A stretch of 24,236 bases of DNA from CANHEE01 sp043777755 (GCA_043777755.1 JAYWHK010000186.1:1-24236), one strand, 5' to 3'. Positions 1 to 7,984 are shown, counted from the first letter of the stretch. The notes: a model not told the origin generated them from the letters alone. Program-made: numbers and translations.

Positions 1-133
1 TATCAATTTTTTATTTTTATAAAAATTATAAAAAAATTATAAAATTTTAGTGTCAAAAAAAATTATGCCTAAAATTTCAAAAACTGGAACATCGAGTTAA
101 AAGTAAAGGCATAAATTAGTCGTACAGTTTCAA

Positions 134-718
134 TTACGGAAACTTCAAAATATTGCCCATATTGTAACACGTTCTACAACGAGGCTCGTAAGATTCTGTT
201 TCTCCAACGTGAACAACGTCAGTTTCTTGCGAAAAACGATAAGAATGTGTTGCCAAATTGCCGCAATGTACGCAAATCGCATGAACTTTAGTGATGTACT
301 CCGCCACCGCCAACAAATGCGGCATTGGGCCAAAAGGAACGCCACGGAAATCCATGTCCAAACCAGCGACAATGACACGAATGCCTCGCATTGCCAATTC
401 TTGGCAAACGTCGGTGAGTTCTAAGTCAAAAAATTGAGCTTCGTCAATTCCTACAACGTTCACATCGTCGCTGACATTCAACAAATCAGCGGACGATTGT
501 ATAGGTTTAGCATTGATAGATGTCGCATTATGCGACACCACATCGGTTTCGTCATAACGGGTATCAATCGCAGGTTTGAAAATTTCGACTTTCTGATTGG
601 CAAAATTAGCACGGCGCAAACGGCGAATCAACTCTTCCGTTTTGCCCGAAAACATAGAGCCGCAGACGACTTCTATCCAACCATTGCGTTGTCCTTTAAA
701 ATGTGGTTCTAAAAACAT
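134..718 (-). CDS. tdk: Thymidine kinase (type II)
   Basis: Phosphorylates thymidine to dTMP with ATP in the cytosolic nucleotide salvage pathway. The 194-residue protein has the usual length of the bacterial type II family. Visible motifs are the Walker A loop GSMFSGKT (20-27), the DEAQFF segment (92-97) with the probable catalytic Glu93, and the zinc-ribbon cysteine pairs C149/C152 and C181/C184 that frame the lasso region, followed by a YEPRCR stretch typical of the family. The start at 718 is the only ATG giving a standard N-terminus just ahead of the Walker A strand. It is transcribed divergently from the proline-rich gene at 875. The 133 bp downstream are very AT-rich and hold no clear gene. 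Confidence 0.97.
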   Translation of the reverse strand: MFLEPHFKGQRNGWIEVVCGSMFSGKTEELIRRLRRANFANQKVEIFKPAIDTRYDETDVVSHNATSINAKPIQSSADLLNVSDDVNVVGIDEAQFFDLELTDVCQELAMRGIRVIVAGLDMDFRGVPFGPMPHLLAVAEYITKVHAICVHCGNLATHSYRFSQETDVVHVGETESYEPRCRTCYNMGNILKFP

Positions 719-741
719 AAGAAAAATTAAAAAAAAATCAT

Positions 742-749
742 TATTTTTG
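742..749 (+). promoter_or_regulatory. Possible -7 box TATTTTTG
   Basis: TATTTTTG fits the Bacteroidota -7 consensus TAnnTTTG and lies in the divergent gap between tdk and the gene at 875. No convincing TTG is visible at the right distance upstream, and the leader would be about 120 nt, so this is tentative. Confidence 0.3.
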
Positions 750-816
750 CGCTAAAATAAAGCAAAAAAATGAATTTTTAATTTTTGTTTTTTTTAATTT
801 TAAAAAAAAAATATCA

Positions 817-851
817 AAATCAATTTTTTCATCTATGTAAAAAATTGATTT
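817..851 (+). other. Perfect 13-bp hairpin in the leader of the gene at 875
   Basis: AAATCAATTTTTT (817-829) and AAAAAATTGATTT (839-851) are exact reverse complements around a 9-nt loop. The stem ends 23 nt before the chosen ATG at 875. It could be a leader structure or mRNA-stability element. It has no GC-rich stem, so a classical terminator is less likely. Confidence 0.6.
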
Positions 852-874
852 CAAAAGGATTAGCAACATATATC

Positions 875-1633
875 ATGTCATTACAACAAGCTAAATTTTT
901 ATTAAATAAAATAAATACGCTCTACAATAGCGTTGAAATAGACGGTCAAGTATCGAGCATTGAGCGTGATTTGATGCTCAGTTATGTACGTCAATTCTAC
1001 GAGGCATTTCTAAGTACAGAAGAAGCTCCTGCGCCTATTGTCGTGCCGACTCCTGAACCAAAGCCAAAGGAAGCGATTGTCGTTCCTCCACCTGCGCCTA
1101 TTGTCGTTGAACTGGAGATTGAAACACCACCGCCACCACCAAAACCAGCTCCCGTAGTGATTGCTCCAATTGCAATTCCTACACCACAACCCGTGGTCAT
1201 GGAAATGCCAAAACCCGCACCACCACCACCGCCTGTTGAAATACCAAAACCATTGCCACAAACGGTTTTTCCAGAACCGCCAAGACCTAAAACAACTCAA
1301 AAACCATTGATTAAACCCGCCAATGAGCGTGTTGATCAATCTGAGCTTTTTGAAGAAAAATTGAAAAAAGAATTGTCCGACAAATTGGGTGAAATGCCTA
1401 TTGATGACATTCGCAAAGCGATGGGTTTGAACGAAAAAATCATTTTTCTCAATGATTTATTTGATAGCAATCAACATGAATTTGATACGGCTGTGAATAC
1501 TTTGAATAGTGTTGGAAACTACGAAGCTGCAAAGAATCATTTGGCTTTGTTGGCTTCTCGATTTGATTGGTCTTCCAAAGAAAAACAAGCGAAGCCTTTT
1601 ATCCGTTTGGTAAAAAGAAGGTACAATAATTAA
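875..1633 (+). CDS. Proline-rich conserved Bacteroidota protein
   Basis: Function unknown. The frame stays open upstream to 785, but the ATG at 875 (MSLQQAKFLL) gives a sensible N-terminus and follows an A-rich leader with AAAAGGA about 15 nt before the codon, so I take 252 residues. Residues 1-45 look helical. A segment of roughly 90 residues (about 48-140) is rich in Pro, Val and Ala with runs such as PPPPPKPAP, resembling a flexible linker. The last ~95 residues form a compact mostly helical domain (KAMGLNEKIIFLNDLF, later FIRLVKRRY) that I recall as the C-terminus of a widespread uncharacterised Bacteroidota family. No signal peptide or membrane segment is visible. Its stop lies 2 nt before the start of the DUF4129 gene, so the two are probably co-translated. 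Confidence 0.85.
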   Translation: MSLQQAKFLLNKINTLYNSVEIDGQVSSIERDLMLSYVRQFYEAFLSTEEAPAPIVVPTPEPKPKEAIVVPPPAPIVVELEIETPPPPPKPAPVVIAPIAIPTPQPVVMEMPKPAPPPPPVEIPKPLPQTVFPEPPRPKTTQKPLIKPANERVDQSELFEEKLKKELSDKLGEMPIDDIRKAMGLNEKIIFLNDLFDSNQHEFDTAVNTLNSVGNYEAAKNHLALLASRFDWSSKEKQAKPFIRLVKRRYNN

Positions 1634-1635
1634 TT

Positions 1636-2388
1636 TTGAAAAATTATTTTTTTAATAAATCATTGAAAATCAATTGTTTATTGCTTTTCTTTTGCTTGTT
1701 TCTAAGTTTGACTTTAGAAGCACAAGACAAACCCGTTGTTGCAGAATCCAATCCTTTTAATCAAAACAATTGGGAGCAATCTGTGAAGGATTTGGACTAT
1801 AATCGTGATGATGGTCGCTCGATTTTTGACCAGCAAAAAAAACGCTACAATATCAAAGATAAAACAATAAAAGAACCAGAAAAAAAGAAAGATACGAAAC
1901 TTCCAAATGCACCAAATATGAATGGCTTTGCAAATTTTGTAAAGTTTGCTGCGATTTTGATAGGCATTGTTTTGATAGGTATTTTGATTTATTATTTTGT
2001 TGGAGGATTGGGAACGTCGGATAAGCAGTTGGAAAAAGAAAAATTATTGTCAGAAGTAGAACTTCTTGAAGATAATTTGCCAGAAGCAAACATCGAAACA
2101 CCATTAGAAAAGGCGATTCGTTTGGGAGAGTACAAAGTCGCAATTCGTTTGTATTATTTGTTGATTGTTCAGCAGTTGGCATTGAAAAATCATATCAAAT
2201 GGCGAAAAGACAAGACCAATCGTGAATATGTCCGTGAAATAAAACACCAGCTTTATCTTGCTCCTTTTATGTCATTGACAATGGCTTATGAAAAGGCGTG
2301 GTTTGGTGCAGGTGATGTAAAAATGGAAGATTTTCAGAACATTCAAGTTCTTTTTGAAGATTTAAAACGAAAAATAGCTATAGTATAA
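1636..2388 (+). CDS. DUF4129-domain membrane protein, TTG start
   Basis: Role unknown; DUF4129 proteins often sit with MoxR ATPases and DUF58 proteins, but none is next to this one. The 250-residue protein has a signal peptide (1-29, ending LTLEA before Gln30), a charged region rich in Lys and Asp (about 50-95), one transmembrane helix (about 99-122) and a C-terminal DUF4129-like domain (about 150-240) with the recognisable AIRLYYLLIVQQLALK, TNREYV and AYEKAWFG elements. The start is a TTG two bases after the previous stop. The first in-frame ATG (1918) would remove the signal peptide, so TTG is preferred. The topology suggests an exported N-terminal part and a cytoplasmic DUF4129 domain. Confidence 0.87.
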   Translation: MKNYFFNKSLKINCLLLFFCLFLSLTLEAQDKPVVAESNPFNQNNWEQSVKDLDYNRDDGRSIFDQQKKRYNIKDKTIKEPEKKKDTKLPNAPNMNGFANFVKFAAILIGIVLIGILIYYFVGGLGTSDKQLEKEKLLSEVELLEDNLPEANIETPLEKAIRLGEYKVAIRLYYLLIVQQLALKNHIKWRKDKTNREYVREIKHQLYLAPFMSLTMAYEKAWFGAGDVKMEDFQNIQVLFEDLKRKIAIV

Positions 2389-2556
2389 CAACGGATATTA
2401 GATATTTAAGAGATTGGATATTGCAAAGTGTCTAATATCCAATCTCTTAATCTATACACATCGGAAAGTGCTTTTGAGATTTTGCATTTATGCAAAATGT
2501 TGAACAATAAGCATTTGCAATATCCTAATATCTAATCACCAATATCCACTATGTAT
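2388..2556 (+). repeat. Intergenic repeat element, copy 1
   Basis: The gap between the two convergent genes is filled by repeat-like DNA. From 2453 to about 2550 it aligns over nearly 100 bp with the reverse complement of 6428-6526; for example TATACACATCGGAAAGTG matches TATACACGTCGAAAAGTG. The left part (AACGGATATTAGATATT, then GGATATTGCAAA) resembles an inverted copy of the right end (TTTGCAATATCC, then AATATCTAAT), so the whole unit has imperfect inverted ends and looks like a small palindromic or MITE-like element. It encodes no protein. Confidence 0.7.
2406..2450 (+). other. Perfect 17-bp hairpin between convergent genes
   Basis: TTAAGAGATTGGATATT (2406-2422) and AATATCCAATCTCTTAA (2434-2450) pair perfectly around an 11-nt loop. 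It sits just past the DUF4129 stop and could end or stabilise that transcript, but no T-tract follows on the plus strand. Confidence 0.75.
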
Positions 2557-2561
2557 GTATC

Positions 2562-3566
2562 TTAACTTGCGTATTTTGAATAATCGCCAATACTAATTTC
2601 AGATTTCCTACCGATGTATTCCACAAAATTACCAATCATAGAATTTTCCAAATTAGCATCGCTAATCATGCTTTCATTTTGAATAACACTATTGCTGATA
2701 ACAGATTTTTCAATAACAGAATTTGCACCAATTGAAACATAAGGACCAATCACTGATTGGCTAATGGTACAATTAGCTCCAATATAGCAAGGCGGAATAA
2801 TGACAGAATTGTCTAATGTCACAGAAGCTGCCATTAAACTATTTCCTTTATTTTGTGCCAAAACACGTTGATTTGAGTGAACAACGGCTTCTTTGTTGCC
2901 ACAATCCAACCATTCATCAATACTTGCTGTTGTGAATTTTGAACCACTTTCACGCATATTTTCCAATGCGCTTGTCAGCTGAAATTCTCCTTTGTATTTA
3001 ATATCGTTGTCAATCAGGTATTGCAATTGCGATTTAAGGTATTCTCCATCTTTAAAATAATAAATCCCTACAATCGCCAAATCAGAAACAAAAACAGGCG
3101 ATTTTTCTACAAATTGCTCAATAATACCTTCTTTGTCTGTTTTTACAACACCAAAAGCAGATGGGTCAGCTACTTTTTGTACCCAAATCACACCATCTTG
3201 TTCTGCATCAAAACGAAAATTTGCCCTGAATAAAGTATCTGCAAAAGCGACCATACAAGGGCCAGCCAAGCTATTTCCAGCACACAAAATAGCGTGCGCA
3301 ATACCCAACGGTACATCTTGATAATAGATAGAACCTTTTGCACCAATTGAATTGGCTATTTTTACCAAATCTTTTTCTACTTCTTCTCCAAAATTTCCAA
3401 CGATAAAAGCAACTTCTTCTATTTCTCCATGATAAGCACGGGAAATATCTTCCACCAAACGTTGTACAATGGTTTTACCTGCAACGGCAACCAGTGGTTT
3501 TGGAATTGTAAGTGTATGAGGACGAAGGCGTGAGCCTTTTCCCGCCATTGGGATAATTATTTTCAT
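2562..3566 (-). CDS. Sugar-1-phosphate nucleotidyltransferase with left-handed beta-helix
   Basis: Probably activates a sugar-1-phosphate with an NTP (RmlA/GlmU-like fold) for cell-surface polysaccharide or nucleotide-sugar synthesis; sugar and base cannot be told from sequence. The 334-residue protein has the nucleotide-binding signature GKGSRLRPHT (9-18) with PKPLV (22-26), and the metal-binding Asp in AFADTLF (Asp110). Residues from about 245 to 325 carry imperfect hexapeptide repeats (VIIPPC, YIGANC, VIGPYV, SIGANS) typical of a left-handed beta-helix. The ATG at 3566 puts the signature at its usual distance from the N-terminus. It is downstream of lysS on the same strand, separated by a long hairpin, so it may be transcribed separately. 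Confidence 0.9.
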   Translation of the reverse strand: MKIIIPMAGKGSRLRPHTLTIPKPLVAVAGKTIVQRLVEDISRAYHGEIEEVAFIVGNFGEEVEKDLVKIANSIGAKGSIYYQDVPLGIAHAILCAGNSLAGPCMVAFADTLFRANFRFDAEQDGVIWVQKVADPSAFGVVKTDKEGIIEQFVEKSPVFVSDLAIVGIYYFKDGEYLKSQLQYLIDNDIKYKGEFQLTSALENMRESGSKFTTASIDEWLDCGNKEAVVHSNQRVLAQNKGNSLMAASVTLDNSVIIPPCYIGANCTISQSVIGPYVSIGANSVIEKSVISNSVIQNESMISDANLENSMIGNFVEYIGRKSEISIGDYSKYAS

Positions 3567-3617
3567 TTATGTTATTGCGTTAAAAGACTTACGACTATAT
3601 TTGACTTTAAAAGCATG

Positions 3618-3715
3618 GACAAAATAAACACATAGTGATATAGGACACATAGAACATTGATTTTCAATACTATGTGTCCTATGTTGCTATGTGTTTATTA
3701 TCAAATAATTTTGTC
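3618..3715 (-). other. Three-part imperfect palindrome between lysS and the nucleotidyltransferase gene
   Basis: Nested complementary arms pair in register: GACAAAAT (3618-3625) with ATTTTGTC (3708-3715), AAACACATAG (3626-3635) with CTATGTGTTT (3687-3696), and ATAGGACACATAG (3640-3652) with CTATGTGTCCTAT (3670-3682). A 4-nt/4-nt internal loop and an 11-nt bulge separate the stems; the apical loop is 17 nt. Similar short sequences, AGACTT..GACTAT..TTGACTT, occur just outside both ends (about 3584 and 3729), in direct orientation. It could be a repeat element or a processing/termination structure after lysS. Confidence 0.75.
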
Positions 3716-3737
3716 TTATTACTTACTAGACTTCTGA

Positions 3738-5270
3738 CTATTTGACTTCTGGTTTCATTTGAGGGAAAAACAAAACCTCTTGAATAGAAGCCTGATTGGT
3801 CATCAACATTGCCAAACGGTCAATTCCAATTCCAATACCAGCCATCGGTGGCATACCATATTCCATAGCACGCAAGAAGTCGTGGTCAATAAACATCGCT
3901 TCGTCGTCACCTCTATCCATGAGTTTCACTTGGTCTTCAAAACGTTCACGTTGGTCAATTGGGTCGTTCAACTCTGTATAAGCGTTGGCAACTTCCTTTC
4001 CGTTAATCATCAACTCAAAACGCTCTACCAAACCTGGTTTGCTGCGGTGCTTTTTGGTCAAAGGCGACATTTCTACGGGATAATCAATGATAAATGTTGG
4101 TTGAACGTACTTTTTTTCAGAAGTTTCGCCAAACAGCTCATCAATTAATTTTCCTTTACCCATAGAATCTTCAACACCAATATGTAATTTTTTGCAAACA
4201 GCACGAAGTCCATCTTCGTCCATTTCGCTTACATCAATGCCTGTATTTTCTTGGATAGCGTCCAAAATACTGACCCTTCTAAAAGGAGCTTTGAAGCTAA
4301 TAATGGTATCACCAACTGGAATTTCAGTTGTGCCATGCAATGCCATAGCTACTTTTTCCAAAAGTTCTTCGGTGAAATCCATCATCCAAAAATAATCTTG
4401 GTAAGCAACGTAGAACTCCAAAACAGTGAACTCAGGATTGTGCGTTCTGTCCATTCCTTCATTACGGAAGTTACGAGAAAACTCATAAACGAAGTCAAAA
4501 CCACCAACAACCAATCTTTTCAAGTACAATTCGTTGGCAATACGTAAATAAAACTGCGTATCTAAAGCATTGTGGTGTGTAATAAAAGGACGTGCGGCTG
4601 CACCTCCTGGAATATTTTGCAATACAGGCGTATCTACTTCCAACGCACCGTGACTGTTCAAAAAATCACGAATGGTTTGCACCATCTTACTGCGTTTTAC
4701 AAAAATATCTTTGATGCCCGTGTTCACCGTCAAATCAACGTAACGCTGACGATAACGCAATTCTGGGTCACTAAACGCATCAAAAACATTGCCTTCTGCA
4801 TCGATTTTTACGATAGGTAAAGGACGCAATGACTTAGCCAAAACAGTAAATTCCTTGACGTGAATGGAAACTTCGCCTGTTTTTGTCTTAAAAGCATAAC
4901 CTTTGACACCTACATAATCGCCAATGTCCAATAATTTTTTAATAGCAACATCAAAAAAAGTATTGTCTTCGCCTTGCGCCAAGTCGTCACGACGCATATA
5001 AAATTGAATCCGCCCAGAGCTGTCTTGAATGTTTCCAAAAAGGGCTTTTCCTGCTTCACGGACATTCATCAAACGACCAGCCAAACTCACTTCGTGGTAG
5101 TTCAATCTATTTTTAGAACCGTCTTCTAAGACTTCTTCTTTGTAATTTGCTTTAATTTCTTCCGCTGAAGCACTGATGATGAATTGTGCTGCGGGATAAG
5201 GCTCAACGCCCATTTCTCTTAATTTCGCCAAAGATTCTCGGCGAACGATTTCCTGTTCACTTAATTGCAT
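3738..5270 (-). CDS. lysS: Lysyl-tRNA synthetase, class II
   Basis: Charges tRNA-Lys with lysine using ATP, in the cytosol. The 510-residue form starts at MQLSEQEIVRRESLAKLREMG. An OB-fold anticodon-binding domain covers about 61-150 (VSLAGRLMNVREAG), followed by the class II core: motif 1 around 200-228 (FLNSHGALEVDTPVLQ), motif 2 FRNEGMDRTHNPEFT (268-282) and motif 3 GIGIGIDRLAM (478-488). The open frame extends 14 codons further to 5312, but a TATCTTTG promoter box lies inside that extension (5302-5309), so the start at 5270 is preferred. All class II signature residues look intact and the length is normal. Confidence 0.96.
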   Translation of the reverse strand: MQLSEQEIVRRESLAKLREMGVEPYPAAQFIISASAEEIKANYKEEVLEDGSKNRLNYHEVSLAGRLMNVREAGKALFGNIQDSSGRIQFYMRRDDLAQGEDNTFFDVAIKKLLDIGDYVGVKGYAFKTKTGEVSIHVKEFTVLAKSLRPLPIVKIDAEGNVFDAFSDPELRYRQRYVDLTVNTGIKDIFVKRSKMVQTIRDFLNSHGALEVDTPVLQNIPGGAAARPFITHHNALDTQFYLRIANELYLKRLVVGGFDFVYEFSRNFRNEGMDRTHNPEFTVLEFYVAYQDYFWMMDFTEELLEKVAMALHGTTEIPVGDTIISFKAPFRRVSILDAIQENTGIDVSEMDEDGLRAVCKKLHIGVEDSMGKGKLIDELFGETSEKKYVQPTFIIDYPVEMSPLTKKHRSKPGLVERFELMINGKEVANAYTELNDPIDQRERFEDQVKLMDRGDDEAMFIDHDFLRAMEYGMPPMAGIGIGIDRLAMLMTNQASIQEVLFFPQMKPEVK

Positions 5271-5301
5271 TATGTAACGATTGTTTTTTTGAAAAATCGT
5301 G

Positions 5302-5309
5302 CAAAGATA
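5302..5309 (-). promoter_or_regulatory. Promoter -7 box of lysS
   Basis: Read on the minus strand, TATCTTTG is an exact TAnnTTTG box. A TTTG lies 16 bp upstream, slightly closer than the usual spacing. Transcription would begin near 5295 and give a leader of about 25 nt. Its position excludes the longer lysS start at 5312. Confidence 0.6.
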
Positions 5310-5350
5310 CACTCCTTTTGCTTAACAAACCAGATTTAAAGCACTAAAGT

Positions 5351-6397
5351 TCAGTAAGAAAAACATTTTTGAGCAACTCGCTGTATTTTTTTACTTAAAA
5401 AACCTTGAATCAATGTTGTAATTTGTTCATTTTCAATCAAAAAACCATCGTGACCATAAGGGCTATCAATAATTTCCAGCTGTGCATTTGGAATATGTGC
5501 TGCCAACTCAATTTGCTCGTCAATAGGAAACAACAAATCTGATTGAATCCCAATAACCAAAGTTTTGCTCGCAATAGAACCCAAAGCAGCTTCGATTCCG
5601 CCACGATTCCGACCAACATTGTGGCTGTCCATTGTTTTTGTAACACTCAAATACGATAAAGCAGCAAAACGATTGCTCAATTTTAATCCTTGGTAACGTT
5701 GATAACTTGTAACTTTGAAATTATCCAATTTTTCACTATTGTTATCACGCTGCGTTTTATTATAAGTTTCATAAGTTCTGTAAGAAATCAAACCAACAGC
5801 ACGTGCCGCTTCCATGCCTTTTTTTCCAGCATTTTCATCATCGTCATACAGGGTTGAGTCAGCTTCAAGTGCCATCCGTTGCGTTTCATTCAAAGCAATT
5901 GCCCAAGGATACATTTTTGCGCCAGCTGCCAATACAATAATATTTTCAAATAAATTTTTATCCAAAATAGACCACTCTAATACTTGCTGACCACCCATAG
6001 AACCGCCAATCCCTAAGTATATCTTATTGATATTCAAGTGTTTTTGTAAGATTCGATGTGAATTGACCACATCTTGAATCGTAATAATGGGAAAATCTTT
6101 TCCATATCTTTTTTGAGTAATTGGATTGAGACTGTTGGCATTTGTTGCGCCATAACATGAGCCTAACATATTGGCACAGACGATAAAATATTTTTTTGGG
6201 TCAAAAATTTTACCATCACCAATCAGCCCGTCCCACCAATCGGCGGCATCAGAGCTTCCCGTTAGTGCATGAAAAACCCAAATTACATTGTCCCTACTTT
6301 CATTCAGTTCACCATAAGTATGGTAAGCAATAGAAATTTCGGGTAGCGTCACGCCACATTCTAAGGGGAAAATATTATAGCTTTTGAGAATATTCAC
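5351..6397 (-). CDS. metX: Homoserine O-acetyltransferase
   Basis: Acylates homoserine (acetyl-CoA as usual donor) to the substrate that MetY sulfhydrylates to homocysteine. The 348-residue alpha/beta-hydrolase protein shows the MetX signature FHALTGSSDAADWW (42-55), MLGSCYGATNANS (77-89) and nucleophile elbow GGSMGGQQ (131-138) with Ser133. The rest of the triad is Asp287 (IQSDLLFP) and His316 (YGHDGFL). The start is GTG at 6397: an in-frame TAA lies 27-29 nt upstream and no other start codon lies between, and the N-terminus matches the family. Just upstream, AATTTCTTCAAAA is repeated twice with a 16-bp period. It follows metY on the same strand after a 222-bp gap holding a repeat and a hairpin. 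Acetyl versus succinyl specificity is not decided by what I can see. Confidence 0.95.
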   Translation of the reverse strand: MNILKSYNIFPLECGVTLPEISIAYHTYGELNESRDNVIWVFHALTGSSDAADWWDGLIGDGKIFDPKKYFIVCANMLGSCYGATNANSLNPITQKRYGKDFPIITIQDVVNSHRILQKHLNINKIYLGIGGSMGGQQVLEWSILDKNLFENIIVLAAGAKMYPWAIALNETQRMALEADSTLYDDDENAGKKGMEAARAVGLISYRTYETYNKTQRDNNSEKLDNFKVTSYQRYQGLKLSNRFAALSYLSVTKTMDSHNVGRNRGGIEAALGSIASKTLVIGIQSDLLFPIDEQIELAAHIPNAQLEIIDSPYGHDGFLIENEQITTLIQGFLSKKIQRVAQKCFSY

Positions 6398-6427
6398 TTT
6401 TGAAGAAATTGATTTTTGAAGAAATTA

Positions 6428-6526
6428 TATACACAACGGACATTAGATATTAAAGATATTGCAAACGCTTGATATTCAATATTTTACATAAACACAAAAT
6501 CCCAAAACCACTTTTCGACGTGTATA
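6428..6526 (-). repeat. Intergenic repeat element, copy 2
   Basis: On the minus strand this 99-bp stretch matches 2453-2550 of copy 1 along its whole length with scattered substitutions, mostly transitions, and one or two single-base gaps (for instance TTTGCAATATCTTTAATATC against TTTGCAATATCCTAATATC). It lies between metY and metX and encodes no protein. Confidence 0.7.
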
Positions 6527-6539
6527 TTGTTTGATATTG

Positions 6540-6596
6540 TTTGTAATTGTTTGCAAGAAGTACTCGGTTGAATTACTTATCGCAAACAATTACAAA
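6540..6596 (-). other. Long hairpin between metY and metX
   Basis: TTTGTAATTGTTTGC (6540-6554) and GCAAACAATTACAAA (6582-6596) form a perfect 15-bp outer stem. AAGTA (6558-6562) and TACTT (6574-6578) form an inner stem beyond a 3-nt/3-nt internal loop. As in copy 1, the hairpin sits immediately next to the ~99-bp repeat on the same side of it, although its sequence is different. It could uncouple metX from metY expression. Confidence 0.75.
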
Positions 6597-6619
6597 TTTT
6601 AAATAGCTAAAAAAACAAT

Positions 6620-7761
6620 TTATGCAAACTCTAAAACGGGAATTTGTGCAAAAGCATTTTCAAAATCAGCCTTAATATCTTCGATATGTTCAATACCAAC
6701 TGAAACACGTAAAAGTGTAGGCAAAACGCCAGCAGCTTTTTGTTCTGCATCAGTCAATTGTTGGTGTGTCGTAGCGGCTGGTTGTATAATCAATGTTTTA
6801 GCATCACCAACATTTGCTAAATGACTCACCAATTTAAGGCTATCAATAAATGTCGTTGCATTTTCTTTTTCTCCTTTGATGCCAAAGCTCAAAACACCTC
6901 CATAACCATTGCGTAAGTATTTTTTTGCCAAAGTGTGATGTGGACTGCTTGCCAAACCAGGATAATTGACAAACTCAACTTTTGGATGTATTTCTAACCA
7001 TTTTGCCAACTCTAATGCATTGTCCACAGTCCGTTGAACACGCAAAGAAAGGGTTTCTAAACCTTGCAACAACAAGAAAGAATTAAAAGGACTCAACGCT
7101 GGTCCAAAGTCACGCAAACCTTCAACTCTTGCTCTGATGATAAACTGAATGTTGCCAAAAGGGCCATTTTCGCCAAAAACATCACTAAAAACCAAGCCGT
7201 GATAACCTTCCGAAGGCTCGCTAAATTGAGAGAATTTACCATTGCCCCAATTGTAATTTCCACCGTCCACGATAACGCCACCAACGCTTGTACCATGTCC
7301 ACCAATCCATTTGGTAGCCGATGCCACCACGACATTTGCACCGTGATCCAAAGGTCGGAAAAGATAACCGCCAGCACCAAAAGTATTGTCCACAATCAAG
7401 GGAATATTGTAGTTTTTGGCAACTTGTGCAATCGCTTCAAAATCAGGAATACTAAAACTTGGATTGCCAATAGTTTCAAGGTAAATGGCTTTTGTGCTTT
7501 GAGTAATCCTGAACCAACTGCCAATGCTGCAACACCGCCTTCAAGTGCCGCAATTCGTTTTTCAAAAACGTCATTCGTTGGATTCATAATTCTGGTATAA
7601 ATATTACCAAACTCTTTGAGAGCGAACAAGTTAGCTCCGTGTGCCGCATTGTTGAAAACATAAGAAGTCGTTTGGTAAATTGGAACTGCACGGCTGTTTG
7701 TCGTAGCGTCAGGCTCTTGTCCTGCATGAAGTTGAAGTGTTTCAAAACGTAAATTTGCCAT
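6620..7761 (-). pseudogene. metY: O-acetylhomoserine sulfhydrylase, internal deletion and frameshift
   Basis: MetY makes homocysteine from O-acetylhomoserine and sulfide with PLP. The N-terminal part (MANLRFETLQLHAGQEPD through YTRIMNPTNDVFEKR to GGVAALAVGSG) reads from 7761 to about 7508. The C-terminal part (TKAIYLETIGNPSFSIPDF, IVDNTFGAGGYLF, then SATKWIGGHGTS with the PLP lysine) continues in another frame from about 7507 to 6620. At the junction, GSG is followed almost directly by TQSTKAIYLE. From my memory of intact homologues about 55-60 residues normally lie between, including the LYGGTYNQF segment with an active-site Tyr. The missing length is therefore roughly 165-180 nt and not a multiple of three. 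Apart from this there are no stops, so the lesion looks recent, or it is an assembly error. A functional enzyme is not expected. Upstream lie a SAM-I riboswitch and a poly-Cys leader ORF. Confidence 0.9.
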
Positions 7762-7901
7762 TTTTAAAAGAGGATGTTTAGTTGAAATAAAATTTTTTAA
7801 ATTAATCTAAAAATTTATTTTGATTAGTTAAATTTTTTTAATAAAAATATATAGTGCTGCTTATCGCAATTGGCAATATCAGATGGAAAATGGAAACGCA
7901 A

Positions 7902-7909
7902 CAAAAGTA
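7902..7909 (-). promoter_or_regulatory. Possible internal -7 box upstream of metY
   Basis: TACTTTTG on the minus strand matches TAnnTTTG. It lies after the leader ORF and about 140 nt before the metY ATG, so it could allow riboswitch-independent transcription. No -33 TTG is visible, so it may be chance. Confidence 0.25.
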
Positions 7910-7984
7910 AAGGATATATGAAGACGCACGTCCTTAGCCTAAGCTACGAAACGACAAAACCATTGATGAATTGCTCGTTTTGGA

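Noticed and set aside
63..114. TTATGCCT/AGGCATAA inverted pair downstream of tdk
   Set aside because: Only 8 bp with a 36-nt loop and no T-tract on the relevant strand; likely chance.
785..874. N-terminal extension of the proline-rich protein
   Set aside because: Starts from a TTG inside poly-T/poly-A DNA and translates across the leader hairpin; the ATG at 875 is more natural.
7064..7600. 178-residue plus-strand ORF
   Set aside because: Antisense to metY and spans its broken junction; no recognisable protein features.
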